A stretch of 64,000 nt of DNA from Chaunax sp. Z400 (Eukaryota > Chordata > Actinopteri > Lophiiformes > Chaunacidae), in NCBI GenBank assembly GCA_037577475.1, contig CM075190.1, positions 568,001 through 632,000 on the forward strand, read 5' to 3'. The translations under genes and the position numbers were made by a program. The notes beneath the pieces were generated by a model. The model had not been told where the DNA came from, ran no database searches, and saw only the letters and a list, made by a program, of their open reading frames with translations. Positions 53,471-64,000 of this stretch are shown one piece after another; within the stretch, counting starts at the first letter, position 1; every line of letters begins with the position of its first letter.

Positions 53471-56400
53471 CGAGTCTCTACGACCTTCCGTTCCCGAGAT
53501 ACAGACATTCAAAATACGCCCCTACTGGACATGTCATATCTCGGGAAAGGAAGGTCGCACAGACTCGGGACAAAGACTGGTGTTCCCAGAGACCACATAA
53601 ACCCCTAGACGGACGTTGGTCCCGAGTCTCTACGACCTTCCGTTTCCGAGATTCACACATTCACTATAGGCGAACCAAACCCCATTCACTTCAATGGGAA
53701 AATAAACTTGAGTATAACTCGGGAACGGAAGGTCGTAGAGACTCGGGACCATGATCCGTCCGACATAATTCGTGGTCTCTGAACACGCCAGACTTCTCCA
53801 CGAGTCTCTACGACCTTCCGTTCCCGAGATACAGACATTCAAAATACGCCCCTACTGGACATGTCATATCTCGGGAAAGGAAGGTCGCACAGACTCGGGA
53901 CAAAGACTGGTGTTCTCAGAGACCACATAAACCCCTAGACGGACGTTGGTCCCGAGTCTCTACGACCTTCCGTTTCCGAGATACACACATTCACTATAGG
54001 CGAACCAAACCCCATTCACTTCAATGGGAAAATAAACTTGAGTATAACTCGGGAACGGAAGGTCGTAGAGACTCGGGACCATGATCCGTCCGACATAATT
54101 CGTGGTCTCTGAACACTCCACACTTCTCCACGAGTCTCTACGACCTTCCGTTCCCGAGATACAGACATTCAAAATACGCCCCTACTGGACATGTCATATC
54201 TCGGGAAAGGAAGGTCGCACAGACTCGGGACGAAGACTGGTGTTCTCAGAGACCACATAAACCCCTAGACGGACGTTGGTCCCGAGTCTCTACGACCTTC
54301 CGTTTCCGAGATACACACATTCACTATAGGCGAACCAAACCCCATTCACTTCAATGGGAAAATAAACTTGAGTATAACTCGGGAACGGAAGGTCGTAGAG
54401 ACTCGGGACCATGATCCGTCGGACATAATTCGTGGTCTCTGAACACGCCAGACTTCTCCCCGAGTCTCTACGACCTTCCGTTCCCGAGATACAAAAATTC
54501 CAAAAATCACCAAAAATACATGTCATATCTCGGGAACCGTAAGTCGTAGAGACTCGGTTTACCCGCTGGCATTCTTGGAGACCCCATAAAACCATTGAAA
54601 GAGCTTATCCCCGAGTCTCTACGACCTTCCGTTCCCGAGATACAGACATTCAAAATACGCCCCTACTGGACATGTCATATCTCGGGAAAGGAAGGTCGCA
54701 CAGACTCGGGACAAAGACTGGTGTTCTCAGAGACCACATAAACCCCTAGACGGACGTTGGTCCCGAGTCTCTACGACCTTCCGTTTCCGAGATACACACA
54801 TTCACTATAGGCGAACCAAACCCCATTCACTTCAATGGGAAAATAAACTTGAGTATAACTCGGGAACGGAAGGTCGTAGAGACTCGGGACCCTGATCCGT
54901 CGGACATAATTCGTGGTCTCTGAACACGCCAGACTTCTCCCCGAGTCTCTACGACCTTCCGTTCCCGAGATACAGACATTCAAAATACGCCCCTACTGGA
55001 CATGTCATATCTCGGGAAAGGAAGGTCGCACAGACTCGGGACGAAGACTGGTGTTCTCAGAGACCACATAAACCCCTAGACGGACGTTGGTGCCGAGTCT
55101 CTACGACCTTCCGTTTCCGAGATACACACATTCACTATAGGCGAACCAAACCCCATTCACTTCAATGGGAAAATAAACTTGAGTATAACTCGGGAACGGA
55201 AGGTCGTAGAGACTCGGGACCATGATCCGTCGGACATAATTCGTGGTCTCTGAACACGCCAGACTTCTCCCCGAGTCTCTACGACCTTCCGTTCCCGAGA
55301 TACAAAAATTCCAAAAATCACCAAAAATACATGTCATATCTCGGGAACCGTAAGTCGTAGAGACTCGGTTTACCCGCTGGCATTCTTGGAGACCCCATAA
55401 AACCATTGAAAGAGCTTATCCCCGAGTCTCTACGACCTTCCGTTCCCGAGATACAGACATTCAAAATACGCCCCTACTGGACATGTCATATCTCGGGAAA
55501 GGAAGGTCGCACAGACTCGGGACAAAGACTGGTGTTCTCAGAGACCACATAAACCCCTAGACGGACGTTGGTCCCGAGTCTCTACGACCTTCCGTTTCCG
55601 AGATACACACATTCACTATAGGCGAACCAAACCCCATTCACTTCAATGGGAAAATAAACTTGAGTATAACTCGGGAACGGAAGGTCGTAGAGACTCGGGA
55701 CCATGATCCGTCCGACATAATTCGTGGTCTCTGAACACGCCACACTTCTCCACGAGTCTCTACGACCTTCCGTTCCCGAGATACAGACATTCAAAATACG
55801 CCCCTACTGGACATGTCATATCTCGGGAAAGGAAGGTCGCACAGACTCGGGACGAAGACTGGTGTTCTCAGAGACCACATAAACCCCTAGACGGACGTTG
55901 GTGCCGAGTCTCTACGACCTTCCGTTTCCGAGATACACACATTCACTATAGGCGAACCAAACCCCATTCACTTCAATGGGAAAATAAACTTGAGTATAAC
56001 TCGGGAACGGAAGGTCGTAGAGAGTCGGGACCATGATCCGTCGGACATAATTCGTGGTCTCTGAACACGCCAGACTTCTCCCCGAGTCTCTACGACCTTC
56101 CGTTCCCGAGATACAAAAATTCCAAAAATCACCAAAAATACATGTCATATCTCGGGAACCGTAAGTCCTAGAGACTCGGTTTACCCGCTGGCATTCTTGG
56201 AGACCCCATAAAACCATTGAAAGAGCTTATCCCCGAGTCTCTACGACCTTCCGTTCCCGAGATACAGACATTCAAAATACGCCCCTACTGGACATGTCAT
56301 ATCTCGGGAAAGGAAGGTCGCACAGACTCGGGACAAAGACTGGTGTTCTCAGAGACCACATAAACCCCTAGACGGACGTTGGTCCCGAGTCTCTACGACC

Positions 56401-56714
56401 TTCCGTTTCCGAGATACACACATTCACTATAGGGGAACCAAACCCCATTTGCTTCAATTGGAAAATAAACTTGAGTATAACTCGGGAACGGAAGGTCGTA
56501 GAGACTCGGGACCATGATCCGTCGGACATAATTCGTGGTCTCTGAACACGCCAGACTTCTCCCCGAGTCTCTACGACCTTCCGTTCCCGAGATACAAAAA
56601 TTCCAAAAATCACCAAAAATACATGTCATATCTCGGGAACCGTAAGTCGTAGAGACTCGGTTTACCTGCTGACGTTCTTGGAGACCCCATAAAACCGTTG
56701 AAAGAGCTTATCCC

Positions 56715-56831
56715 CGAGTCTCTACGACCTTCCGTTCAAAAGTTACCAACCCGGATAGGGCCCCGATTGAGTTTTTATCCCCTTAACCCTAACCCTAACC
56801 CTAACCCTAACCCCTAACCCACACTTGTCCG
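56715..56831 (+). repeat. T module 26 with telomere-type tract
   Basis: The tract lies at 56783-56820. CCCGGATAGGG variant; duplicate of T23 (offset 6179). Confidence 0.95.
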
Positions 56832-58123
56832 CGAGTCTCTACGACCTTCCGTTCCCGAGATACAGACATTCAAAATACGCCCCTACTGGACATGTCATAT
56901 CTCGGGAAAGGAAGGTCGCACAGACTCGGGACAAAGACTGGTGTTCTCAGAGACCACATAAACCCCTAGACGGACGTTGGTGCCGAGTCTCTACGACCTT
57001 CCGTTTCCGAGATACACACATTCACTATAGGCGAACCAAACCCCATTCACTTCAATGGGAAAATAAACTTGAGTATAACTCGGGAACGGAAGGTCGTAGA
57101 GACTCGGGACCATGATCCGTCGGACATAATTCGTGGTCTCTGAACACGCCAGACTTCTCCCCGAGTCTCTACGACCTTCCGTTCCCGAGATACAAAAATT
57201 CCAAAAATCACCAAAAATACATGTCATATCTCGGGAACCGTAAGTCGTAGAGACTCGGTTTACCCGCTGGCATTCTTGGAGACCCCATAAAACCATTGAA
57301 AGAGCTTATCCCCGAGTCTCTACGACCTTCCGTTCCCGAGATACAGACATTCAAAATACGCCCCTACTGGACATGTCATATCTCGGGAAAGGAAGGTCGC
57401 ACAGACTCGGGACAAAGACTGGTGTTCTCAGAGACCACATAAACCCCTAGACGGACGTTGGTCCCGAGTCTCTACGACCTTCCGTTTCCGAGATACACAC
57501 ATTCACTATAGGCCAACCAAACCCCATTCACTTCAATGGGAAAATAAACTTGAGTATAACTCGGGAACGGAAGGTCGTAGAGACTCGGGACCATGATCCG
57601 TCCGACATAATTCGTGGTCTCTGAACACGCCACACTTCTCCACGAGTCTCTACGACCTTCCGTTCCCGAGATACAGACATTCAAAATACGCCCCTACTGG
57701 ACATGTCATATCTCGGGAAAGGAAGGTCGCACAGACTCGGGACGAAGACTGGTGTTCTCAGAGACCACATAAACCCCTAGACGGACGTTGGTGCCGAGTC
57801 TCTACGACCTTCCGTTTCCGAGATACACACATTCACTATAGGCGAACCAAACCCCATTCACTTCAATGGGAAAATAAACTTGAGTATAACTCGGGAACGG
57901 AAGGTCGTAGAGACTCGGGACCATGATCCGTCGGACATAATTCGTGGTCTCTGAACACGCCAGACTTCTCCCCGAGTCTCTACGACCTTCCGTTCCCGAG
58001 ATACAAAAATTCCAAAAATCACCAAAAATACATGTCATATCTCGGGAACCGTAAGTCGTAGAGACTCGGTTTACCTGCTGACGTTCTTGGAGACCCCATA
58101 AAACCGTTGAAAGAGCTTATCCC

Positions 58124-58240
58124 CGAGTCTCTACGACCTTCCGTTCAAAAGTTACCAACCCGGGTAGGGCCCCGATTGGGTTTTTATCCCCTTAACCCTA
58201 ACCCTAACCCTAACCCTAACCCCTAACCCACACTTGTCCG
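58124..58240 (+). repeat. T module 27 with telomere-type tract
   Basis: The tract lies at 58192-58229. GATTGGGTTTT variant; duplicate of T24 (offset 6179). Confidence 0.95.
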
Positions 58241-59051
58241 CGAGTCTCTACGACCTTCCGTTCCCGAGATACAGACATTCAAAATACGCCCCTACTGGAC
58301 ATGTCATATCTCGGGAAAGGAAGGTCGCACAGACTCGGGACAAAGACTGGTGTTCTCAGAGACCACATAAACCCCTAGACGGACGTTGGTCCCGAGTCTC
58401 TACGACCTTCCGTTTCCGAGATACACACATTCACTATAGGCGAACCAAACCCCATTCACTTCAATGGGAAAATAAACTTGAGTATAACTCGGGAACGGAA
58501 GGTCGTAGAGACTCGGGACCATGATCCGTCCGACATAATTCGTGGTCTCTGAACACTCCACTCTTCTCCACGAGTCTCTACGACCTTCCGTTCCCGAGAT
58601 ACAGACATTCAAAATACGCCCCTACTGGACATGTCATATCTCGGGAAAGGAAGGTCGCACAGACTCGGGACGAAGACTGGTGTTCTCAGAGACCACATAA
58701 ACCCCTAGACGGACGTTGGTCCCGAGTCTCTACGACCTTCCGTTTCCGAGATACACACATTCACTATAGGCGAACCAAACCCCATTCACTTCAATGGGAA
58801 AATAAACTTGAGTATAACTCGGGAACGGAAGGTCGTAGAGACTCGGGACCATGATCCGTCGGACATAATTCGTGGTCTCTGAACACGCCAGACTTCTCCC
58901 CGAGTCTCTACGACCTTCCGTTCCCGAGATACAAAAATTCCAAAAATCACCAAAAATACATGTCATATCTCGGGAACCGTAAGTCGTAGAGACTCGGTTT
59001 ACCTGCTGACGTTCTTGGAGACCCCATAAAACCGTTGAAAGAGCTTATCCC

Positions 59052-59168
59052 CGAGTCTCTACGACCTTCCGTTCAAAAGTTACCAACCCGGGTAGGGCCC
59101 CGATTGAGTTTTTATCCCCTTAACCCTAACCCTAACCCTAACCCTAACCCCTAACCCACACTTGTCCG
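59052..59168 (+). repeat. T module 28 with telomere-type tract
   Basis: The tract lies at 59120-59157. GATTG allele; duplicate of T13 (offset 41,830). Last T in the window. Confidence 0.95.
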
Positions 59169-62100
59169 CGAGTCTCTACGACCTTCCGTTCCCGAGATAC
59201 AGACATTCAAAATACGCTCCTACTGGACATGTCATATCTCGGGAAAGGAAGGTCGCACAGACTCGGGTCAAAGACTGGTGTTCTCAGAGACCACATAAAC
59301 CCCTAGACGGACGTTGGTCCCGAGTCTCTACGACCTTCCGTTTCCGAGATACACACATTCACTATAGGCGAACCAAACCCCATTCACTTCAATGGGAAAA
59401 TAAACTTGAGTATAACTCGGGAACGGAAGGTCGTAGAGACTCGGGACCCTGATCCGTCGGACATAATTCGTGGTCTCTGAACACGCCAGACTTCTCCCCG
59501 AGTCTCTACGACCTTCCGTTCCCGAGATACAAACATTCCAAAAATCACGAAAAATACATGTCATATCTCGGGAACCGTAAGTCGTAGAGACTCGGTTTAC
59601 CTGCTGGCATTCTTGGAGACCCCATAAAACCATTGAAAGAGCTTATCCCCGAGTCTCTACGACCTTCCGTTCCCGAGATACAGACATTCAAAATACGCCC
59701 CTACTGGACATGTCATATCTCGGGAAAGGAAGGTCCCACAGACTCGGGACAAAGACTGGTGTTCTCAGAGACCACATAAACCCCTAGACGGACGTTGGTC
59801 CCGAGTCTCTACGACCTTCCGTTTCCGAGATACACACATTCACTATAGGCGAACCAAACCCCATTCACTTCAATGGGAAAATAAACTTGAGTATAACTCG
59901 GGAACGGAAGGTCGTAGAGACTCGGGACCATGATCCGTCCGACATAATTCGTGGTCTCTGAACACGCCAGACTTCTCCACGAGTCTCTACGACCTTCCGT
60001 TCCCGAGATACAGACATTCAAAATACGCCCCTACTGGACATGTCATATCTCGGGAAAGGAAGGTCGCACAGACTCGGGACAAAGACTGGTGTTCCCAGAG
60101 ACCACATAAACCCCTAGACGGACGTTGGTCCCGAGTCTCTACGACCTTCCGTTTCCGAGATTCACACATTCACTATAGGCGAACCAAACCCCATTCACTT
60201 CAATGGGAAAATAAACTTGAGTATAACTCGGGAACGGAAGGTCGTAGAGACTCGGGACCATGATCCGTCCGACATAATTCGTGGTCTCTGAACACGCCAG
60301 ACTTCTCCACGAGTCTCTACGACCTTCCGTTCCCGAGATACAGACATTCAAAATACGCCCCTACTGGACATGTCATATCTCGGGAAAGGAAGGTCGCACA
60401 GACTCGGGTCAAAGACTGGTGTTCTCAGAGACCACATAAACCCCTAGACGGACGTTGGTCCCGAGTCTCTACGACCTTCCGTTTCCGAGATACACACATT
60501 CACTATAGGCGAACCAAACCCCATTCACTTCAATGGGAAAATAAACTTGAGTATAACTCGGGAACGGAAGGTCGTAGAGACTCGGGACCCTGATCCGTCG
60601 GACATAATTCGTGGTCTCTGAACACGCCAGACTTCTCCCCGAGTCTCTACGACCTTCCGTTCCCGAGATACAAACATTCCAAAAATCACGAAAAATACAT
60701 GTCATATCTCGGGAACCGTAAGTCGTAGAGACTCGGTTTACCTGCTGGCATTCTTGGAGACCCCATAAAACCATTGAAAGAGCTTATCCCCGAGTCTCTA
60801 CGACCTTCCGTTCCCGAGATACAGACATTCAAAATACGCCCCTACTGGACATGTCATATCTCGGGAAAGGAAGGTCCCACAGACTCGGGACAAAGACTGG
60901 TGTTCTCAGAGACCACATAAACCCCTAGACGGACGTTGGTCCCGAGTCTCTACGACCTTCCGTTTCCGAGATACACACATTCACTATAGGCGAACCAAAC
61001 CCCATTCACTTCAATGGGAAAATAAACTTGAGTATAACTCGGGAACGGAAGGTCGTAGAGACTCGGGACCATGATCCGTCCGACATAATTCGTGGTCTCT
61101 GAACACGCCAGACTTCTCCACGAGTCTCTACGACCTTCCGTTCCCGAGATACAGACATTCAAAATACGCCCCTACTGGACATGTCATATCTCGGGAAAGG
61201 AAGGTCGCACAGACTCGGGACAAAGACTGGTGTTCCCAGAGACCACATAAACCCCTAGACGGACGTTGGTCCCGAGTCTCTACGACCTTCCGTTTCCGAG
61301 ATTCACACATTCACTATAGGCGAACCAAACCCCATTCACTTCAATGGGAAAATAAACTTGAGTATAACTCGGGAACGGAAGGTCGTAGAGACTCGGGACC
61401 ATGATCCGTCCGACATAATTCGTGGTCTCTGAACACGCCAGACTTCTCCACGAGTCTCTACGACCTTCCGTTCCCGAGATACAGACATTCAAAATACGCC
61501 CCTACTGGACATGTCATATCTCGGGAAAGGAAGGTCGCACAGACTCGGGACAAAGACTGGTGTTCTCAGAGACCACATAAACCCCTAGACGGACGTTGGT
61601 CCCGAGTCTCTACGACCTTCCGTTTCCGAGATACACACATTCACTATAGGCGAACCAAACCCCATTCACTTCAATGGGAAAATAAACTTGAGTATAACTC
61701 GGGAACGGAAGGTCGTAGAGACTCGGGACCATGATCCGTCCGACATAATTCGTGGTCTCTGAACACTCCACACTTCTCCACGAGTATCTACGACCTTCCG
61801 TTCCCGAGATACAGACATTCAAAATACGCCCCTACTGGACATGTCATATCTCGGGAAAGGAAGGTCGCACAGACTCGGGACGAAGACTGGTGTTCTCAGA
61901 GACCACATAAACCCCTAGACGGACGTTGGTCCCGAGTCTCTACGACCTTCCGTTTCCGAGATACACACATTCACTATAGGCGAACCAAACCCCATTCACT
62001 TCAATGGGAAAATAAACTTGAGTATAACTCGGGAACGGAAGGTCGTAGAGACTCGGGACCATGATCCGTCGGACATAATTCGTGGTCTCTGAACACGCCA

Positions 62101-64000
62101 GACTTCTCCCCGAGTCTCTACGACCTTCCGTTCCCGAGATACAAAAATTCCAAAAATCACCAAAAATACATGTCATATCTCGGGAACCGTAAGTCGTAGA
62201 GACTCGGTTTACCCGCTGGCATTCTTGGAGACCCCATAAAACCATTGAAAGAGCTTATCCCCGAGTCTCTACGACCTTCCGTTCCCGAGATACAGACATT
62301 CAAAATACGCCCCTACTGGACATGTCATATCTCGGGAAAGGAAGGTCGCACAGACTCGGGACAAAGACTGGTGTTCTCAGAGACCACATAAACCCCTAGA
62401 CGGACGTTGGTCCCGAGTCTCTACGACCTTCCGTTTCCGAGATTCACACATTCACTATAGGCGAACCAAACCCCATTCACTTCAATGGGAAAATAAACTT
62501 GAGTATAACTCGGGAACGGAAGGTCGTAGAGACTCGGGACCATGATCCGTCCGACATAATTCGTGGTCTCTGAACACGCCAGACTTCTCCACGAGTCTCT
62601 ACGACCTTCCGTTCCCGAGATACAGACATTCAAAATACGCCCCTACTGGACATGTCATATCTCGGGAAAGGAAGGTCGCACAGACTCGGGACAAAGACTG
62701 GTGTTCTCAGAGACCACATAAACCCCTAGACGGACGTTGGTCCCGAGTCTCTACGACCTTCCGTTTCCGAGATACACACATTCACTATAGGCGAACCAAA
62801 CCCCATTCACTTCAATGGGAAAATAAACTTGAGTATAACTCGGGAACGGAAGGTCGTAGAGACTCGGGACCATGATCCGTCGGACATAATTCGTGGTCTC
62901 TGAACACGCCAGACTTCTCCCCGAGTCTCTACGACCTTCCGTTCCCGAGATACAAAAATTCCAAAAATCACCAAAAATACATGTCATATCTCGGGAACCG
63001 TAAGTCGTAGAGACTCGGTTTACCCGCTGGCATTCTTGGAGACCCCATAAAACCATTGAAAGAGCTTATCCCCGAGTCTCTACGACCTTCCGTTCCCGAG
63101 ATACAGACATTCAAAATACGCCCCTACTGGACATGTCATATCTCGGGAAAGGAAGGTCGCACAGACTCGGGACAAAGACTGGTGTTCTCAGAGACCACAT
63201 AAACCCCTAGACGGACGTTGGTCCCGAGTCTCTACGACCTTCCGTTTCCGAGATACACACATTCACTATAGGCGAACCAAACCCCATTCACTTCAATGGG
63301 AAAATAAACTTGAGTATAACTCGGGAACGGAAGGTCGTAGAGACTCGGGACCATGATCCGTCCGACATAATTCGTGGTCTCTGAACACGCCACACTTCTC
63401 CACGAGTCTCTACGACCTTCCGTTCCCGAGATACAGACATTCAAAATACGCCCCTACTGGACATGTCATATCTCGGGAAAGGAAGGTCGCACAGACTCGG
63501 GACGAAGACTGGTGTTCTCAGAGACCACATAAACCCCTAGACGGACGTTGGTGCCGAGTCTCTACGACCTTCCGTTTCCGAGATACACACATTCACTATA
63601 GGCGAACCAAACCCCATTCACTTCAATGGGAAAATAAACTTGAGTATAACTCGGGAACGGAAGGTCGTAGAGACTCGGGACCATGATCCGTCGGACATAA
63701 TTCGTGGTCTCTGAACACGCCAGACTTCTCCCCGAGTCTCTACGACCTTCCGTTCCCGAGATACAAAAATTCCAAAAATCACCAAAAATACATGTCATAT
63801 CTCGGGAACCGTAAGTCGTAGAGACTCGGTTTACCCGCTGGCATTCTTGGAGACCCCATAAAACCATTGAAAGAGCTTATCCCCGAGTCTCTACGACCTT
63901 CCGTTCCCGAGATACAGACATTCAAAATACGCCCCTACTGGACATGTCATATCTCGGGAAAGGAAGGTCGCACAGACTCGGGACAAAGACTGGTGTTCTC
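59052..64000. repeat. Domain 9: right-hand end, copy of the 17-22 kb region
   Basis: One T at 59052 is followed by 4.8 kb without T up to the window edge. Order and private variants follow those of 17222-22170. The final base lies 117 bp into an A module, so the array continues to the right. Confidence 0.9.

Larger units (their letters stand above)
53471..58530. repeat. Segmental duplication (offset 6179 bp), copy 2
   Basis: This is the partner of 47292-52351. It begins right after the T at 53354, where the left flank changes from the B linker end (CTTCTCCA) to the T end (CTTGTCCG). The match ends at 58531 (CCGTCCGAC here, CCGTCGGAC in the other copy), where the sequence becomes that of the 16.4-kb block instead. 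Confidence 0.88.
46364..59051. repeat. Domain 8: mixed HORs with T modules, built around a 6179-bp duplication
   Basis: There are six T modules here, at 46364, 50536, 51945, 53354, 56715 and 58124. Spacing is 1409 bp for the second to fourth and again for the fifth and sixth. The left part (46364-50535) has A-B and C-A-B runs like those of domains 2 and 3. Confidence 0.87.
1..64000. repeat. Continuous satellite array of four arm-joined modules (A, B, C, T)
   Basis: Every stretch read belongs to one tandem array. Successive B modules are spaced 330 bp (A+B), 481 bp (adds C) or 598 bp (adds C and T), with three exceptions near 2.2-2.5 kb (329), 2.5-2.9 kb (446) and 25.8-26.4 kb (604). Module lengths sum exactly to the window. 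No unique DNA, gene, rRNA, tRNA or transposase was seen. Sequence differences between copies are almost entirely single-base substitutions. The ends are arbitrary: position 1 lies inside a C linker and position 64000 inside an A module. I do not recognise the satellite family. Confidence 0.97.
58241..64000. repeat. Long-range duplicated block, copy 2
   Basis: This is the partner of 16411-22170 in the same orientation. The corresponding private variants lie near 58554, 59212 and 61779. Module order A-B-A-B-C-T-A-B-C-A-B-A-B-A-B-C and onward is the same. I compared variants and module spacing, not every base, so I give no percentage identity. Confidence 0.9.

Noticed and set aside
1..64000. Vector, adapter or simulated sequence
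   Set aside because: No vector or adapter motif is seen, and the pattern of shared private variants over nested distances (1409, 6179, 41,830 bp) is what natural satellite evolution gives. Assembly error in parts of the array cannot be excluded without reads.

Overview
The whole 64 kb window is one uninterrupted satellite-DNA array. I see no credible gene, RNA gene, mobile-element coding region or unique sequence. The array can be parsed, apparently without a gap, into four modules that always join at the same point, the start of a CGAGTCTCTACGACC arm: A (152 bp), B (178 bp), C (151 bp) and T (117 bp). Counting module starts gives 150 complete A, 151 B, 72 C and 28 T, plus a 52-bp C tail at the left edge and a 117-bp A head at the right edge. 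With one 1-bp deletion and one extra 6-bp repeat these lengths add up to exactly 64,000.

Architecture: A+B form a 330-bp unit. A, B and C each carry inverted arms of about 30 bp (B is nearly perfect), so each could fold into a hairpin or cruciform. The A and B linkers are also inverted copies of each other, so the 330-bp unit is best read as a head-to-head pair of ~165-bp monomers. T has only the left arm. It carries a short unique stretch and then a telomere-type tract with CCCTAA on the + strand (TTAGGG on the - strand). All 28 tracts have the same orientation, and T always follows a C with a distinctive linker allele.

Layout: 1-3.9 kb is T-rich (928-bp and shorter periods). 3.9-17.2 kb has 1739/2069/2399-bp higher-order repeats (HORs). 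17.3-26.1 kb has no T and includes an 811-bp HOR. 26.1-28.0 kb is a homogenised run of 330-bp units. 28.0-33.7 kb is four 1409-bp HORs. 33.7-38.3 kb has 2069/2550-bp units. 38.4-46.4 kb has no T and a 1141-bp HOR. 46.4-59.1 kb contains a ~5-kb block repeated at an offset of 6179 bp. 58.2-64.0 kb is a near-copy of 16.4-22.2 kb, 41,830 bp away.

Organism: a eukaryote with TTAGGG telomeres. The CCCATT...AATGGG motif and the satellite/HOR style make a vertebrate (fish or amphibian) plausible, but this is a weak inference and I do not recognise the satellite family. The chromosomal setting (subtelomeric, pericentromeric or heterochromatic block) cannot be decided from this window. The open reading frames found on both strands are by-products of a repeat whose basic unit, 330 bp, is a multiple of three.
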